Assembly: GCA_002943765.1 (NCBI GenBank)
Contig: PQWQ01000012.1
Location: 1,377,501 to 1,441,500 of the forward strand
Origin: Psoroptes ovis
Taxonomy: Eukaryota; Arthropoda; Arachnida; Sarcoptiformes; Psoroptidae
Reading direction: 5' to 3'
DNA length: 64,000 bases
Position numbers and translations under genes: made by a program
Part shown: positions 12,601-27,600 of the stretch, piece by piece
Position numbering within the stretch: the stretch's first letter is position 1
Layout of the letters: each line of letters begins with the position of its first letter
Notes under the pieces: model-generated
The model's database searches: none
What the model was told of the DNA's origin: nothing
What the model saw: only the letters and a program-made list of their open reading frames with translations

Positions 12601-15600
12601 TTTACAATTGGTCCAAACTTTTGATCATTGAATGTTTTTGTTTGTGGAAAAATAACAAGATCACCCATCGAGCCAGTTTGTTACTGTGCCATTTGTTGTT
12701 GTTGTTTGGCCATTTGTTTAGCCGAATTGAATAAATGTTAGGTCAAAACAAAACAACAAAACGACCTACCTGAGTGTATTGTATTTTGGTTGTTCTGGGG
12801 GTCACCACCATAACTATCACTACCATGACCACCACCATATTATTCGGCCCACGAACGATTGGAATTTGATGGTGGTGCCCAAGAATTTCGATTATTTTAC
12901 CGATAGGGGGAGTACAAAGGCTTGAAAAAGGTAGTGGGGGAAATTGATTTTCAATTAAAATAATTCAGGTGAAAAATTGGAATTTTTACCAAAAAATTTT
13001 CCCAAAGCAAATTCGAAGCCTTCGATCTTTGTGGAAACCCAATATATCACCGATAATCTTGAGAATAAATTCACCCCTACGTCCACCCTCTAAGAACAAA
13101 TTCAACAAATCGACAATTTCGATTTGTCAATTTTCTGTATGGATAACCATTTTGAAATTTCATTGATAAAAATTTGTCATTTGTTTCTTAGTTATTTGTT
13201 TGTTGTGGGGGTGGGTGTAATTGTTGTGGTTTGACCAATCAAAATTCAATCAAATTAATCAAGTGGGAAAAAACTTAAATCCGATTAGTTTCGGTTTTAG
13301 GAATGTTATTATTAGATTCGTTTGTTTGTTGTGTATCCAATTATTTTTATTTATTCATTTTTTATCTTATTTTTTTAGTTCATTCAACAAAAATATACAT
13401 TTAAATAATGTCAAAGGGTTAAGGTTCCAATTGGGAACACCAATTATTGAATGGAATAGAATGGACCTTTTTGAATGTACCAAATTTTTTTTAAGAAAAA
13501 TTCCAGAAATTTTTCCTTGTTCTTCAAAAGTTTCCGAGAATTTTATTTCTCAAGAGGTAGAGGCGAGGAGTGCTAAAGGGGTGGGAGGTCAAATTTGCAT
13601 TTAAATTAATTTTTTTTTCCTCGGTTGTTCTTTGACCGTTTTTTTTCTATTTTTTCGGTCAGTTTTACCAAGTTTTGGCCAACTCTTTGACTAACAATCG
13701 ATTATTAACGATTAACAAGTTTTGCCATTATTATGCCAGTTTACTCAAACCACAACACTTCGATTATCGTCTTCCATGTTTTTACACATTTCTATCGATG
13801 AATGAAGTGTTTTCATTTCATTCATTCATTCATTCTTCTTCCACGCTCGATTTTTCGATCATTGATCATTGTGATCGAAAGCTGAATACTTAGAGAATTT
13901 TCATCAGAAAAAAAAATTCATTTGCCGAAATTTTCGAGTTCATCATTGATTGTTCATATTCAAACACATTGATTGATGTGTTTATTGGTTGAAATGCGAG
14001 CAACATGAAAAAAAAATTAGAATTTTTTCAACCAAATATCCTCAATAATAAACAAAGAATTTGAAAAAAATTGAAAAAAGGCGGAGCCTGAATTTTTACT
14101 GACGGAATCAAAAGTATTATTGAAATAAAGAAAATGATTGGTTATAAAATGATGAAAATCAGTTCAAACGAAAAAAAAATAGCCAATCATCGGTGATTAG
14201 TGTTCTATAGTAGAAGAGGTATGAAAAATTAGGCCACACCTTCTCACCTTTTTTTTTTCTATTTTATTACCTGTTCACGATCGGCTAATTTTGGAATAGA
14301 TTATTTTCTATTTTGCTATTTTCAGAAGAAATATTTTCAAACATCATGATCATTCCATTTAATGAAAAAAAAAATATGAATGAATGAATCGAAAACTTCA
14401 GTAAAATTGTCCAAAAAATTTTCATTCAAAGAATTTTCGGCGACCAGAAAAAATTGTAAAATTTCAATCGTGTCCCACACACACACAGACATCGTGTGAC
14501 GATCATAAAGTGTATCCATTGTCACCGACTATTTAAATCAACAGACCATCGTTTTTCAACTGACTAATCACTAATCATCAAGTGACCATAGAAAAAAATC
14601 ACCGAAAACATCAAAGAATTTCGGCCCAACTCTTGTTCAAACATCGTAAAAAAAAATCCACAAATAAAGTGTCCAAAACAAGTGAAAAAATCATAAAAAT
14701 TCCATTCACTCGAATCGAATTTTCCACCATCAGTTCTTCACCAACAATCAACGATCATCAACATCGACAATCAACGAAATAACCTTCACACCTTTTTGCT
14801 GCATTCAAATAAAGTCCATCATCGAAAGCCACCGAAAATTGTTGGCCATTTTTTTTGACCATTTCGGTTGGCCAAATTGCCGACAATTTTTTCCATATTT
14901 AAATCACAAACTCCCCCACTGCCCCCCTGCCCTAACAATCAAAATCAATTGTTTGTTTACGTGGAAATCAAAATCAAAACTTGTGTATTTGCATGTGTTT
15001 TGCTTAAGTAAATATTTACATAATCAGATAGACATGGACGTCATTCGACAGCATAAAAATTTTGTTTTCTGCCAACAAACCGCGTTCACTGCTAAAAGCT
15101 GCTGCTGCTAAATGATCTTAAATACCTTTTTGGTAGTGAATTTGCTTGCTAAAAACCGATTTTATTGATTGAGAACTGACTGATTGGCTGATCGGCTAGT
15201 GTTGTTGTGGTGGCTGATTGTAATTTCTGATTTAATTTTGTTTTGTGCTTAATTTTGATTTAGTTTTATCCAAATAGAATTAGTTTTGATTTGGTTTTGT
15301 GCTCGGTGCATCAGTGTAAATAAGTTTGTATTATGAATGTGTGTATTGTATTTGTTAATTAATTAATTGAGTTATTAATTAATTTACCTGAAATATATGG
15401 AAATTCTCAGTATTATTCAAAGAATTTGTGATTTTTTTTTTGAAATAACACAGAGGAAAAAATTTCCCAGAATTGTTCGCTAAAAATTTCATCTGAATCA
15501 TCTCATATTCATCTTCATGTTTGTTTTTTAAATAATTCTTCCATAATTCAAATAACATTGAACCATATTGTTTTGTTTGTTTGTTTATGAATATTTTTGC

Positions 15601-15642
15601 TATCATCAGTCATAAACAGTAGCAACATTAACCATTAAAAAA
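9602..15642. other. Long intergenic region upstream of hedgehog
   Basis: Six kilobases without a supportable coding region. It is rich in CAT/GAT/AAC trinucleotide runs, TG tracts (near 9822-9845) and homopolymers. The ORFs present are short and do not share splice sites. CA-rich, CATCATCA-rich stretches around 14540-14830 have the look of untranslated leader in this genome, so an upstream non-coding hedgehog exon is possible. That is inference only. Confidence 0.45.
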
Positions 15643-18600
15643 ATGAGTAGATTAATTAAAAGATTTAATTACACTGATGATAATGATGATGATCATCATC
15701 ATCATTATCATTATCATCATCAAAACAATGATATCAATAATGATGATCATTACGATTATCATATAAATAATAATAATTATGATGATTATCTCAATCATCA
15801 TAAGCATCATCATCAACATTGCTACCATAAATATGATCAACAATATTTTAATAATGGTAATTATCATTATGATTACCATAATAATAATAATAATAATAAT
15901 AAACACAAACAAACAAAACATAATGATAATAATCAATGCAATACAATCAATAATAATGATGATAATGAATCAATATCAATTAGAACGAACAAATATCGAT
16001 ATCAACAACATCGATATCGACCACGACAAAAACAAAGACAATCAATCATGAATACAAGGTTCAATGATCATTATGATTTGACCGAATCATCAAATCAAAC
16101 ATTATCGACATCAATTGATTCAATTGAATTGATCAAATCAATCAAATCAATCAGATCAACAACGATATTACCATCTTCATCATCATCATCATCATCATCA
16201 ACGATATTATCATCATTAAAATCATTAATTTTATTAATTATTTATTATTTTCTTAATGAATTGCCATTAATTATCTTCAGATCTCATCATTCTCTTTGTA
16301 AACATCATCATCATCATCGATCATATCATCATCATCATCAATTTCGAAAAACATTTCTATCAACGATAATGATTATTATGATATTAATCAATGATATACA
16401 AATCACCGTTGGTTGTGGACCAGGACGTGGCGGTTATCGTCGCCGTAGTCCACGTAAACTGATACCATTAGTATTTAAACAACATATACCGAATGTATCG
16501 GAAAATACACTTGGTGCTAGTGGTTTGAATGAAGGTCAAATTACACGACAACATCGCCGTTTTAAAGAATTAGTACCGAATTATAATCAAGATATATTGT
16601 TCAAAGATGAAGAAGGTACCGGTGCTGATCGTTTGATGACACAGGTAAGCTATTTGTTCGATTGTATTTTCTGGTACTTTGTACCAGAATTGGCCAAAAT
16701 AGGCCAAAACTAGACTAAAATCATTTGATTTACATGTAGAGATGTCGAGATAAATAATCAATAGTAAATGTCATGTGAGCAAAAGAAAAATGTACAACTC
16801 ATTAAATTTCATCACCTCAAATACATAACCCTTTTTTGCTTTTTTTTACGATTTTTCATTTTGTGATTTTTATTATCATTCACCAGTGATTGTCTTTGTG
16901 TTGTATGTCTAAGTGTTTGAATTTTATTATCATTCATTGAAAGAAACATCTTAAAAGGGTCAAACCATGACTGAATTCATGAATTCATGAATATTTTTAA
17001 TTACCTTTTTTTTCTATTTTTAAAAACGGAATAAATAATCGAAATCCGAATGATTTCAATCAGGAAAATCTCGAGCGTGGGTTATACTCGGATATTTCTC
17101 GTGGTTGTTTGATTTCTAATTTCAAAGTAAATAAATCATCTTACCATTATCATGATTATCGCCATCATGGTGGTGTGTATTTGAAAATTATTATTTTTAA
17201 TTAACCAAAAAATTTTCAAGTTTTATCATCATTTTTTCATTGGATGATTCGTTGTACATTGAACAAGGTTGATGATCATCATGATGTTCACCACCATGTC
17301 GACAATCTACCATGATGATCATGTTGATGATGATATATGGCCTTTTGAATATATATCGTTATCATCATTTATTTAATGAAAATTAAGCAAAAGTATTCGA
17401 GGTAAAGTTAAGAGGTATATATGCTTCGAAGTATAGACTTTGAGGTTTATGATGCTTAGAGTGAGTCGTATGATTAATAAGGTATTTGCTATAAGGTTCA
17501 AGGGGAAAATGAAAGCATCGAATGATGATGAAGAAGGAGAAAAATGGATGCTCAAAGTTCAAGGGCTATACATAATGTTCATCATCATGGGCTATACATT
17601 TTCTTTGGATGATTTTGATCAAGCAAAAGTCGAGCAAGTGAAAAATTCAATTTAATTTAATTATGATTGATCAGTGTTTTTCAAGAGATGCTCTGTAATC
17701 AGTAATAAAAAATTCAAGTTCAACAATTCAGCAATTGCCCTGAAGCTAAATGAGATTATGGTTGACAATATTTTACACGAAATAGAAGTTAATGACAATT
17801 TTTGTCCAATGGAAACAAATGTGACCAAAGCATTAGTTATTTTTAAAAAATTTTTGATTGATTGAATCGATTGAAACCTCTTGATGTTGACAAAATCATC
17901 GTGATCAACCTCATGAATTTAAAGGCTATGTATGCATGTTTGGTCGGACAAACAAACAGAAACAATTTGACAATTGTCAAATGGCCAAAATGACCATTGA
18001 ATTCTCAAAGGTACTTTAAGATGTTTCGCCCGAATACGATTAAAATCCTGTGTAATCTTATTATGATGATTTTGGTCATTTCATTTCGGTCATTTTGATC
18101 GGATTTAAAGAGATACCAAATGATGATGATATCATTAAGGAGACAATCAATTAGTGTTTCATGTATGTCCACCTTTGTAAGGTTTTGCACTTTTTATGTG
18201 CGTGTAAGGTGTGTTTGAACACACTTAAAATTTTTTAAATCACATTTAATCATCATTAATTTGGATTTGATTTCTATACCACAAGATTTTACCACAAATT
18301 TCAATGATTGTTATGATCATTTAAAATGTTTCAATTAGATCAAATCGGCAAAAATAATCAAAACATCAGTCAATTGTCAATGGATTTTATCATAGATACA
18401 TTTGCAATTAGAAAAACTCTTTGATCTCATTGAAGCTCTGTTTCGATTTGATTAAATATGGTTGTTTGATTTAGATTTAATTCTGATTTAATTACTTAAA
18501 TTACATTTAATTAAGATAAACAAGAGCATTATTTGTTCATATTTTTGTAATTAAATTGAAATTTTTGAATCAAATACCAGCAATTGAATTGAATTGAATT

Positions 18601-21600
18601 TAAATGTCTTTGAATATCTTATGATCATCATCAAACTCAGGTAAACTCTTCAGATAATGTAATGATGGTATTTGTTGTTGTTGTTGTTGTCTCAGGGTTG
18701 TAAAATCTCTTTAAATGATCGTGGGAATTTGAATTTTTTTTTTCAACTCAATCAATAAAATTATTCACAATTTTTTTCAAAAGGAATTTATTTTCAAAAG
18801 GTGTCGGTATTCATTTATCTATGATTTCAAAATAATCATGAATAATTTTAAATGGAATGAAATTTTAATTTGATTTTAAAATTTAAATTTTAATTACAAT
18901 TAAATGAATGAATCAAATTGAATTTGATCAAATTGATCTAATTAAAATGAGATTAAAGTATATTTTTTTTCGATTAATTTCAATGAAAAAAGCCAAAAGA
19001 AAAGATCAAAGATAAATTCAGACCAAAAACTATTTCAACAATTTCAAAGGTTTTCGAAGAACAAGAATTCCGGTGAATCATTGGCAAAGAATTTATGAAG
19101 GATTCTCATTTAAAATCTTTGATTAAAGATCAAGATTCATATGATTAATTGATTTTTCATATCATCTCTTCTTAAAAATCATGATTAATCACTAGGCAAA
19201 TGTTTGTAAATGGTTTTTTTTAATTACAAACATTTTTCCACTTATGACATGTGGTTTTGTCAATATTTGGCTTGTCCAAAAAGTTTTTGACGATTTTCCG
19301 GTTGAAATCATATTTTAATACAATGGAAAACTTACCGGACAACCCAATCGAATAAATATTTGACATATGTTTACAAGGAACTATGGTTAATTCATCTTAA
19401 ACATACCTTTGGTTTGTTGTTATGCGCCAGAAAAAAATCATAAATGTCATTACATCCATTATTTATGATCATTGAAATGTTCGAAAAATTCAAATTTCCA
19501 TATTTGCTTAGGCTACCTAGGTGTTGTATTAGTTTGATTCCATCAGGTGTATTCAGGTGAGGTCGTTTTAACATCTTTGAATGACTCCGCTGTGCTGCTG
19601 TATATGCTAGCAATCACAAAACTAGCGCAATCAGACAACGACAAAGGGATAAAAGGATAATAATGGGTCTTTCATGCATATAGTTACGGATATGATAGGT
19701 TGTTGGTTGACACTTTTGAATCCATTTTAAGCTGTCGCTCGCTCGCCAGACACAGGTTGTCATGTGAATTAATTAATTAACCAAATAGTTAATTGATTGT
19801 AATTAATCAAGTTAATTGTAATTATTTTCAACTATCCAGCTTAAAAAAATTAGGCGAAAATTTCAATCACCTTGGTAAAGTTATGCACCTCTTACATGTC
19901 TTACTTTTGCCTATATGTCTATTGTTTCGAAGGGTCATATATTTTCATCTTTTTCTCAAAAATTTTTCAAACTTTGAACCTTTTAAAAATATTTTCAATC
20001 ATTGTTGTTTGGTACGTATTTTGCGGATTTTTTTTTCTAAAACTTTTATTTATGCCCCATTCACAAATCAATGTGAAAACACCCTATATTCGTGTTCGAT
20101 TCACTGACAATTTTGTAGTTTCTTTTGTTCATTTTTACTGGTCAGTTTTGCTACAGTTTAAGCTTGTATGCTTACTTCATACCTCATACCTTACATTAAG
20201 TACACCTTGTACCTAATGATTTATTGTATTCAATGATTCACAACGACCTAAACAACAATTTAAGATCAGAAAATATCTTTGATATCACCTTTATCAGTGA
20301 TCAATGATCGAACAACATCCGTGTTCGAATATTGTATGTGTTAGTTACCTAAGATTTTTTGGTCAATGCTAAAGCTAGCGCAACAATGCTAAGAGCGCAG
20401 CGAGGTTAGTTCAATATGTGTTGTTGTTGCTTGAAGAGTAAAAATGAATATATTTACACAATGAAAAATTTCTTGAATAGCCTTCAATGCAACAACAACA
20501 ACAATGACCAGGAGTGACCATAAAGGTCATATATTATGTTCTCAGTTTTTTTATAAGGTTTTATAAGGTTAAAGTTATTTTTGTAGATTTATGTGCATTT
20601 TTCGTATGTGTTTAATTTATTTGTGATCATTTATATCGATGTCGGTGGCGTTTTTGTTGTTGATGATGGTCAAAGATGGCAGAGGATGGCAGCCCTTTAC
20701 GATCGATTTTCCATTGAAACATTGCGGACACTGCTCCACATTCCCTGTTCCATGGAGCATTCGATGGACTCCAAGATGTCAAGATTGTCCATTAGGTTGG
20801 TACCGATCGAATCTTCGATTGCTCCAAGAAGAATATAACTTGAAGAAATCTAAAGGTGTAATCACAAGGTGAAAATATGAAAATTTGCCAACAACAAGAT
20901 CTCGAAAAACATTCAAGACTATACCATTTGTGGCCAATGGCCATTATCATCACCATTCTGGCCATCAACGACCGACATCATCAATTCATTTCAAATTTGC
21001 CGAAAAACAACGAAACGAGACGATATTTTCGAACGAAATTGAAGAAGAAAAACCTCATTGGTGGCCATCAATAATGACGAAGACCACCACCTTGTCGAAC
21101 CACTACTTGTTGAACATTTACGATCCTGATGATGATGATCATTACCATGATGATGATTACGATGATGATAATAAGAGTGTTTGGTGCCAACATTAAATTT
21201 TAAAAAATTTAAAGCTTGTTCTTCGGTGGTTCTGCTGCTGCTGCTGTTACACCATCTTCAAGGCATAGGTCATGGTCTTAAGAAATCATTTCGAAAGAAC
21301 ATAACCTCTTAAGATTGTAAAATAATACACCGAAGAATATCGAAAATCGAACACAAACAAAATGTTGGTGGCCCATCTTCACCATCATCATCATTCAAAA
21401 CATTCGAAAATACCACCAACATCTTTGATTATTACCTTCAGTATACAGGTCGAACAGGTAGCTAATAAATGGTTAATACGTAGCCAAGCCACCTTCAGCA
21501 GTCAAGCAATCTTCGAGCTGCATAGTTTTGAGCAGTGAACTGAATTGAAGAAGGAAAATCATTCAAAAATGAATGATTATCTACTAAAGTAGTAATAATA

Positions 21601-24600
21601 ATCATTAATAATGGTTGCATTTGATGATAGCATTTGGGTGCGCAAGCTTTTTTATGAAAAATGATTTACCTTATGTTTTACCTGATGATTTACCTCATGA
21701 TTTACCTTAAGATTTACCTGCTGATTCATCTGATGGAGTTTTATTTGCTGCTCGAAACTTTTGAGTGTTTTACCTGTTGAAACGTATGAAGATTTGTACA
21801 TGTTTTGCCACCACCTTCTCACCCCTAAGAATCATAGAAAAAACTTTGTGGAAATCCAACGAATTCCACTTATTACTGATCGAATGATCACTGATTTGGA
21901 CTTATTCGGCCCAAAAAAATTCCAAGAATAGACCTTAGAACAGAATTTCAATTGGACAAGGGTCGAACCTAGTAAAAGTAAACATATGAGAAATTCGGTG
22001 GTACACAAACGACCAATAATGATCAATAAATGAATAATCATAAAACTAATTATTAATTTATACGAATAATAATTGATAATTCATTTATTTATTATTACTA
22101 ATGATAATGATAATCACCAATGATGATAACGATTCGAGCTTCGATTGATCAAATAATCATTTATTTTTATGGCTCATAAAATGACATTTTTGGGTCATTT
22201 TTATTGTACCAATAAAAAAAATCAAAATTCAATGAATCTTATGGTCATTTCACTGGTCATTCTTCAGGTTTTTTCTGAATCATTCTTTGATCCTTGAGGT
22301 ACCTTGAGGTCCCACGCACATACAGTGAAAGTTATTGCCATTTTTAGGCCAAATACCACTTACCAGAATAATGTGTTTTATGGTCGATGACGATCGATTT
22401 TTTCAATAATCATTACCATCAATGATGATCATCACCTTTGATTAGGGAAAATTTTCACACGGTACCCAAAAACCAATAAAACAATCAAAAAGGGCCATCA
22501 ATAGGGCCTTCAAGGCCCTTGGGGAATAATTATCAAAAACAAAAATAAATTTTGTCCTTTTCGGCATTCTCATTTGACAAATGATAATTTGATGGTCGTC
22601 GATGAAAGTGAAAAAATTTGTTCAATTTAATCGTTGCATACACACACACACACACACACACACAGGTAAACATGGCCAAAATTTAACCAAATTTGGCCGA
22701 AAATTCCAGGACCGAAACAGTGATTAGCCGTATGCACATGTGACCGTAAATTTCACATATGTAAAAACGGAATTCCAATCCTTGAATGTTTGTTTTTGTA
22801 TTTTTGTTGTTTGATTTCATTGATTGATCAGAATATATTAGAGTTGATGGATACCTTGTTTAACGCTGTTTTATTATGTATGATCATATGGGAAAAGCTT
22901 AATGATAAAACAGCGTTAAATAAGGCACTAATGCAATCAAATGTTTTTAATTGAAAACAAAACCAAATATTTTGACAGGTGTTTGACTAAGTGATTGGAA
23001 TTTTTACTAAAATTTTACAAATAAATTGTAAAAATCGTCTCAAGTGATTTAAATGAAAAAAAAATTTAGAATTTTAAATTATTATTGATTGATCTATGTT
23101 TGATTGATTGTTTGTTTATTTATAATGAGTATGTAGCAGTACGCGAATTTGATGATGAATAAAATAAGTTGAAAATCAATTTTGAAGTTTGAAAATTCAA
23201 TGATTTTTTAATGTTTGTTTTAATGATATTTAATATAAGAAAAATGTAAGTTTATATACAAAATTTTAAATAGAAAATGACAAATATTTGAAATGACAAA
23301 TTGGTCATTATTGATTGATACTCTTAATCATCGATTGTGATTGGTTGGTTGGTTGATTGGTTGGTTGGTGATGAAGGTTCATCACCACAAGTATTTACAT
23401 GAGGTGATTTGTGCATTTGTTGTTTGTTTATTTTTGTGATTTTTAAAAAAATATGAGAAATTTAAAAATTCAAAGTTTCAAATTAACCGAGTAAATATTA
23501 TGATTTAATTCTGCTGCTACTGATGGTGGTGGTGATGGTGTTTGAATGGGGCTGTTGAAGAGTGAAGGTCCTCCGAATGTGAGAGAGGTAAAATGAGAGA
23601 CCGATCAAACTTTTGTTTGTTTTGGTTGTTAAATCGTGAACAACTCAAAATTCCTTAGCAAAAATTCATGTTCGATTAAACTAATTTTCTTTGTTTTTAA
23701 ATGATTCTTGACCAATCATATGTATTGAATTAAAGATTCTTGCATAAAATAATTGGTCAAGATTTGTTTGAACATTTGTTTGAAAGGTAATTGTTTTGGC
23801 TGCTTTTTGTGTATGTTAACCTTTCATTCATTGATTAATTCATCTGATTTGCGGCAAAATTGCAATCATTTGAAAAGTTTCATTCACAAAAAACAAAACA
23901 AACAAATTCTTTCAATGAAAAGTGTGACTTGTAGAAAAATTTTGACAATCAACCAATGATTTCACCATTTCGCAATCGTACACAAACAATTGTTTTGTCA
24001 ATGTTGACACCTGTACATGTATTCAAACATAATCTTTGCAAATCTTTTCAAAATATTTCAAATCAAATATTGACAAGTCTTATGTCGAATCATAAGAAAT
24101 GATTTAATCTCATACAGGATTATCATTTAAAATTTCATGATTTTTCAATACAAAAATTATGCAATCTTCTTACCTGTTACGATTGTAAGCATATTGCACA
24201 CAGAGAGCGGCAATCAGCAGGCAAACTCGAAGTAAGATTTGTGTGTTTTTGATATATTTGCTGATATTTTGTTGATATTTAACAGGTATTTCAATGTTTC
24301 AAATGTACTTATAAATTGGTTTTGTGATTCGTTAATCCGTGAGCATTTATTTTGTGTTTTTATATTCATCTCATTCATTACAAAAGTCGGTATTTTTTGA
24401 TTTAATAGAATTTTAAATTTTTGTCCAAAAAGTTCTTGTCGATTTTCTATTGATTATTGATTATTTAATGGTGGAAAACTTTTTGTCCAAGTTTGTTATA
24501 TAATAATCCAATGAAATTGAATAATTCCATGATTCACAAATACTATTTTTTTTTTTTTTTTTTTTTTTTTTGGTTCCGTTTTGACTACCGGTTATTAATT

Positions 24601-27600
24601 TTACTATTATTAGATTTAATCATTGTTTATACCTCACTAATAATTATTGACTTAAAAAATGGCACAAATCTATTTAAATATGCATTTGTTTGTTTGTTTT
24701 CAAACAAAGCCAAATGACACAATGAAAACAAATGAATGAATGAATGAATGAATCACAATAAACAGGTGTTGCATTATGTGCAAAACATTGTTTACCTTTT
24801 GATTTGTATTTGTTTGTTTTTGTATTAAAGCTTTTAAATTGGGTTTCGCCAAGTTGTCCAGTAAGTTTTTGCAAAAAATCAACGTGGATGTCAATGGAAA
24901 ATTGGCTCAGAACTTTGTGGACAACCAAACAAATGCAAACAATTCATTGTTAGTCTAATTTTTTTTATTATTTCAGTATAATCCTATTTTCAAAAATCAA
25001 TTTCAATTGTGAAAAAAAAAATATTGAAAATCAACAATAAAAATGCCACTTGAAATGCTTTGTATTGAGATATACAAAAGATTTGAAATAAAAGAAAATA
25101 TGGTAAACACAATGGTTGATTCAATGAATCCAATGAATGAGTGAATGCAATGCATTGATCTCAGCCAATTATGATTGCGATCAAACACGTGAATCGCTTC
25201 GCAATTGCCTTTGAATTGCGTCAAATTATATTTGCGTAATGTTGTATTAGCGTCGCATGGTCGATGCGTCATTTCACTGGTAGAAATCGCTGCCATTTGC
25301 TTTGATTGATTCGTCGAAATTGTCCAGAAAATGTCAAACGGTGTTATTTCGGTCAATTCGGCCAAAATTGATACATCATTTTTGGATTATTTTATCATGT
25401 GAAATTAATCTTGGTCAATTTTTACAATAAGTCATTTTCGATTAACAAAATGATTTGTTAAATTTGTTGTTGGTCATTGGTAATTATGATGATTCATATC
25501 TTATCAAAATTATTGTGGTCGTATTTTCGGTTGCCGTCTATTATCGGTAGATTATCATCTACGATGATGATGATGATGATGATGATGATGAATGACATCG
25601 GTGATAACATGATTTCTTTGACATTTCTTGGTCATCATCTAAGTTTATCTTCAAGGAGACAAATCAATTTTTGTCCACCGAATTTTTCGACCATTCAATC
25701 AATCATAAATATTTTAATAAAGATTCTAAGGGTCTTAACCTAATCAAACATTTTTTTCTTGTTTCTTTTTTTTTGTTGGTCATAACCTAAATATAGAGAT
25801 TAAAAGAAAAACTAAACACATTAGCCATATCAGTAATGAATCAATGGCCTGGTGTACGGCTACGTGTTACCGAAGGTTGGGATGAAGATGGTTCACATGC
25901 AACAAATTCATTACATTATGAAGGACGTGCCGTTGATATAACGACTAGTGATCGTGATCGTTCAAAATATGGTATGTTGGCCAGATTAGCAGTTGAAGCC
26001 GGTTTCGATTGGGTTTATTATGAATCACGTTTTCATATACATTGTTCAGTTAAATCTGGTATGTATCATAACCTTAAAAATTTTTATTATTCTTATTCTC
26101 ATTATTATTTTTTTTGTGCAAAATTAAATGAATTTAATTTAAAATCTTTCAATTTAATTCAAAATCCAATTTAAATCAGTTCATTTCAATTTCGATTGTT
26201 GTTTTGATTTAATTAATTTCTAAATTCTTAGTTTTAAATCAAAAGTTTAAAACAACAAAAACTTTAAATTAAATTCTAAATCCCTCTAAATGAATTCAAA
26301 TACATTACGATATCGTTTAAATGCCATTAACCATGCCATTACCATTTATGAATTGTCATTTGACCAGTTTTCGAAAGCACAAAAATAATTATAAAATAAA
26401 TCTAAGCAAAATTACGATTATTATATTGTTTCAATAATTATTTACAATCATCATTATGATCGATTATTGATAGAATGATCGGCAATAAACGATAATAAAT
26501 CAATAAAAAAACAAACGATTGATCATTTTAGAAAGTATTTATGATCGAAAATTCAATCATGGAATTTTATGAATTAAAATTCCATGATTTTCAGCAACAA
26601 GTGACAAACATAATGCGTAACCCTTTCGATAGGCTTCATACACACACTGTAGCAATTTTGTCACTGATAATTCATTGAATAATCTAAATAATTTGAAAGC
26701 GAAATAGGAAAAAAATATGACAAACATTTTTCTGTCCCTAAGGGCCCTGAGTTTCAACAGATCTGAGAAAAAACAGCAAATAAACAAATGTCTTAAGGAT
26801 ATTTTTCAATTGATTCAATGATTGAATTACCTGATTGATTTGCCTGTAAATTTGTTTTTTTACCTGTGTGAAAATATTCAATTTTCATTCAAAGAAACTA
26901 AAAACCAATTATCAATCATATTATTGGCCATCTGAGCGCTTGTTTTTTCGCTGTGGAAAATATTCCTTTCGATTTTCTTTTTGAAACAAAAAAAAACAAT
27001 CCTTTCGAAAGGGTTATAAGGGCTATACATAACTAAAAACAATCTAAAACAACAACAAACAACCACTCTAAAACCTTGAACAAATCATTTAAATTCAAAT
27101 TATTTTCAAATTCATTCAAATAATTGTTTGTTTTGTTTGTTACAATTGGTAATATTAGTTGATATGTATTACACCGTGAAAATGTGTGTGTATTTGTTTG
27201 TACAAACACACAAATATTTCATTCACATGAATTCATTGAATTGAAATTCATTTCAATTCTTTAAGAAAATAATTATTTGAATGAATTACTTGAAATGATT
27301 TAATTTTTCATTTCTTTCTTCTACCAATGATTATAATGCGATTATGTGATTATTTGAAGGGGGGAAAATGATTTCGATTTTGACAAGTTGAGCTGAGTTG
27401 AATCGTATTCAGTTGAGTTGAGTTGAATTCAAATGAATTGAATTGAATTCAATTGAATTTAACGCAAACAAACCAAAACAAAACTACAAAACAAACAAAA
27501 AAATACAGAACTGAATGAATTAATTGAATTGAAATTGAATTTAAATTTCAAAACAAAATAATCGAATATTAATCACACAAAGAATAAAGGTAATGGTATT

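Larger units (their letters stand above)
16645..25796 (+). other. hh: hedgehog intron 1 (9.15 kb)
   Basis: Bounded by CAG|GTAAGC and ATATAG|AGA in phase 0. It is far longer than most introns in this window. It holds three of the five TTGTCC hairpin elements, a separate 72-bp hairpin at 22854-22925, a CA microsatellite (22641-22664), a 26-T run (24546-24571) and an ATG-type trinucleotide run (25563-25591). A less AT-rich island lies at about 20640-20830. ORFs inside it, the longest being 120 codons on the minus strand at 25003-25365, have no recognisable domains. Confidence 0.85.

Noticed and set aside
14408..14450. A further copy of the TTGTCC hairpin family upstream of hedgehog
   Set aside because: TTGTCCAAAAAATTTTC is present, but no matching right arm follows within 80 bp.
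20877..21196. ORFs rich in His and Asp after the island in hedgehog intron 1
   Set aside because: Encoded by CAT/GAT repeats; no conserved block and no exon signals in phase with hedgehog.
25003..25365. 120-codon ORF on the minus strand in hedgehog intron 1
   Set aside because: No recognisable domain and no splice partners. The hydrophobic C-terminal half is typical of AT-rich chance frames.
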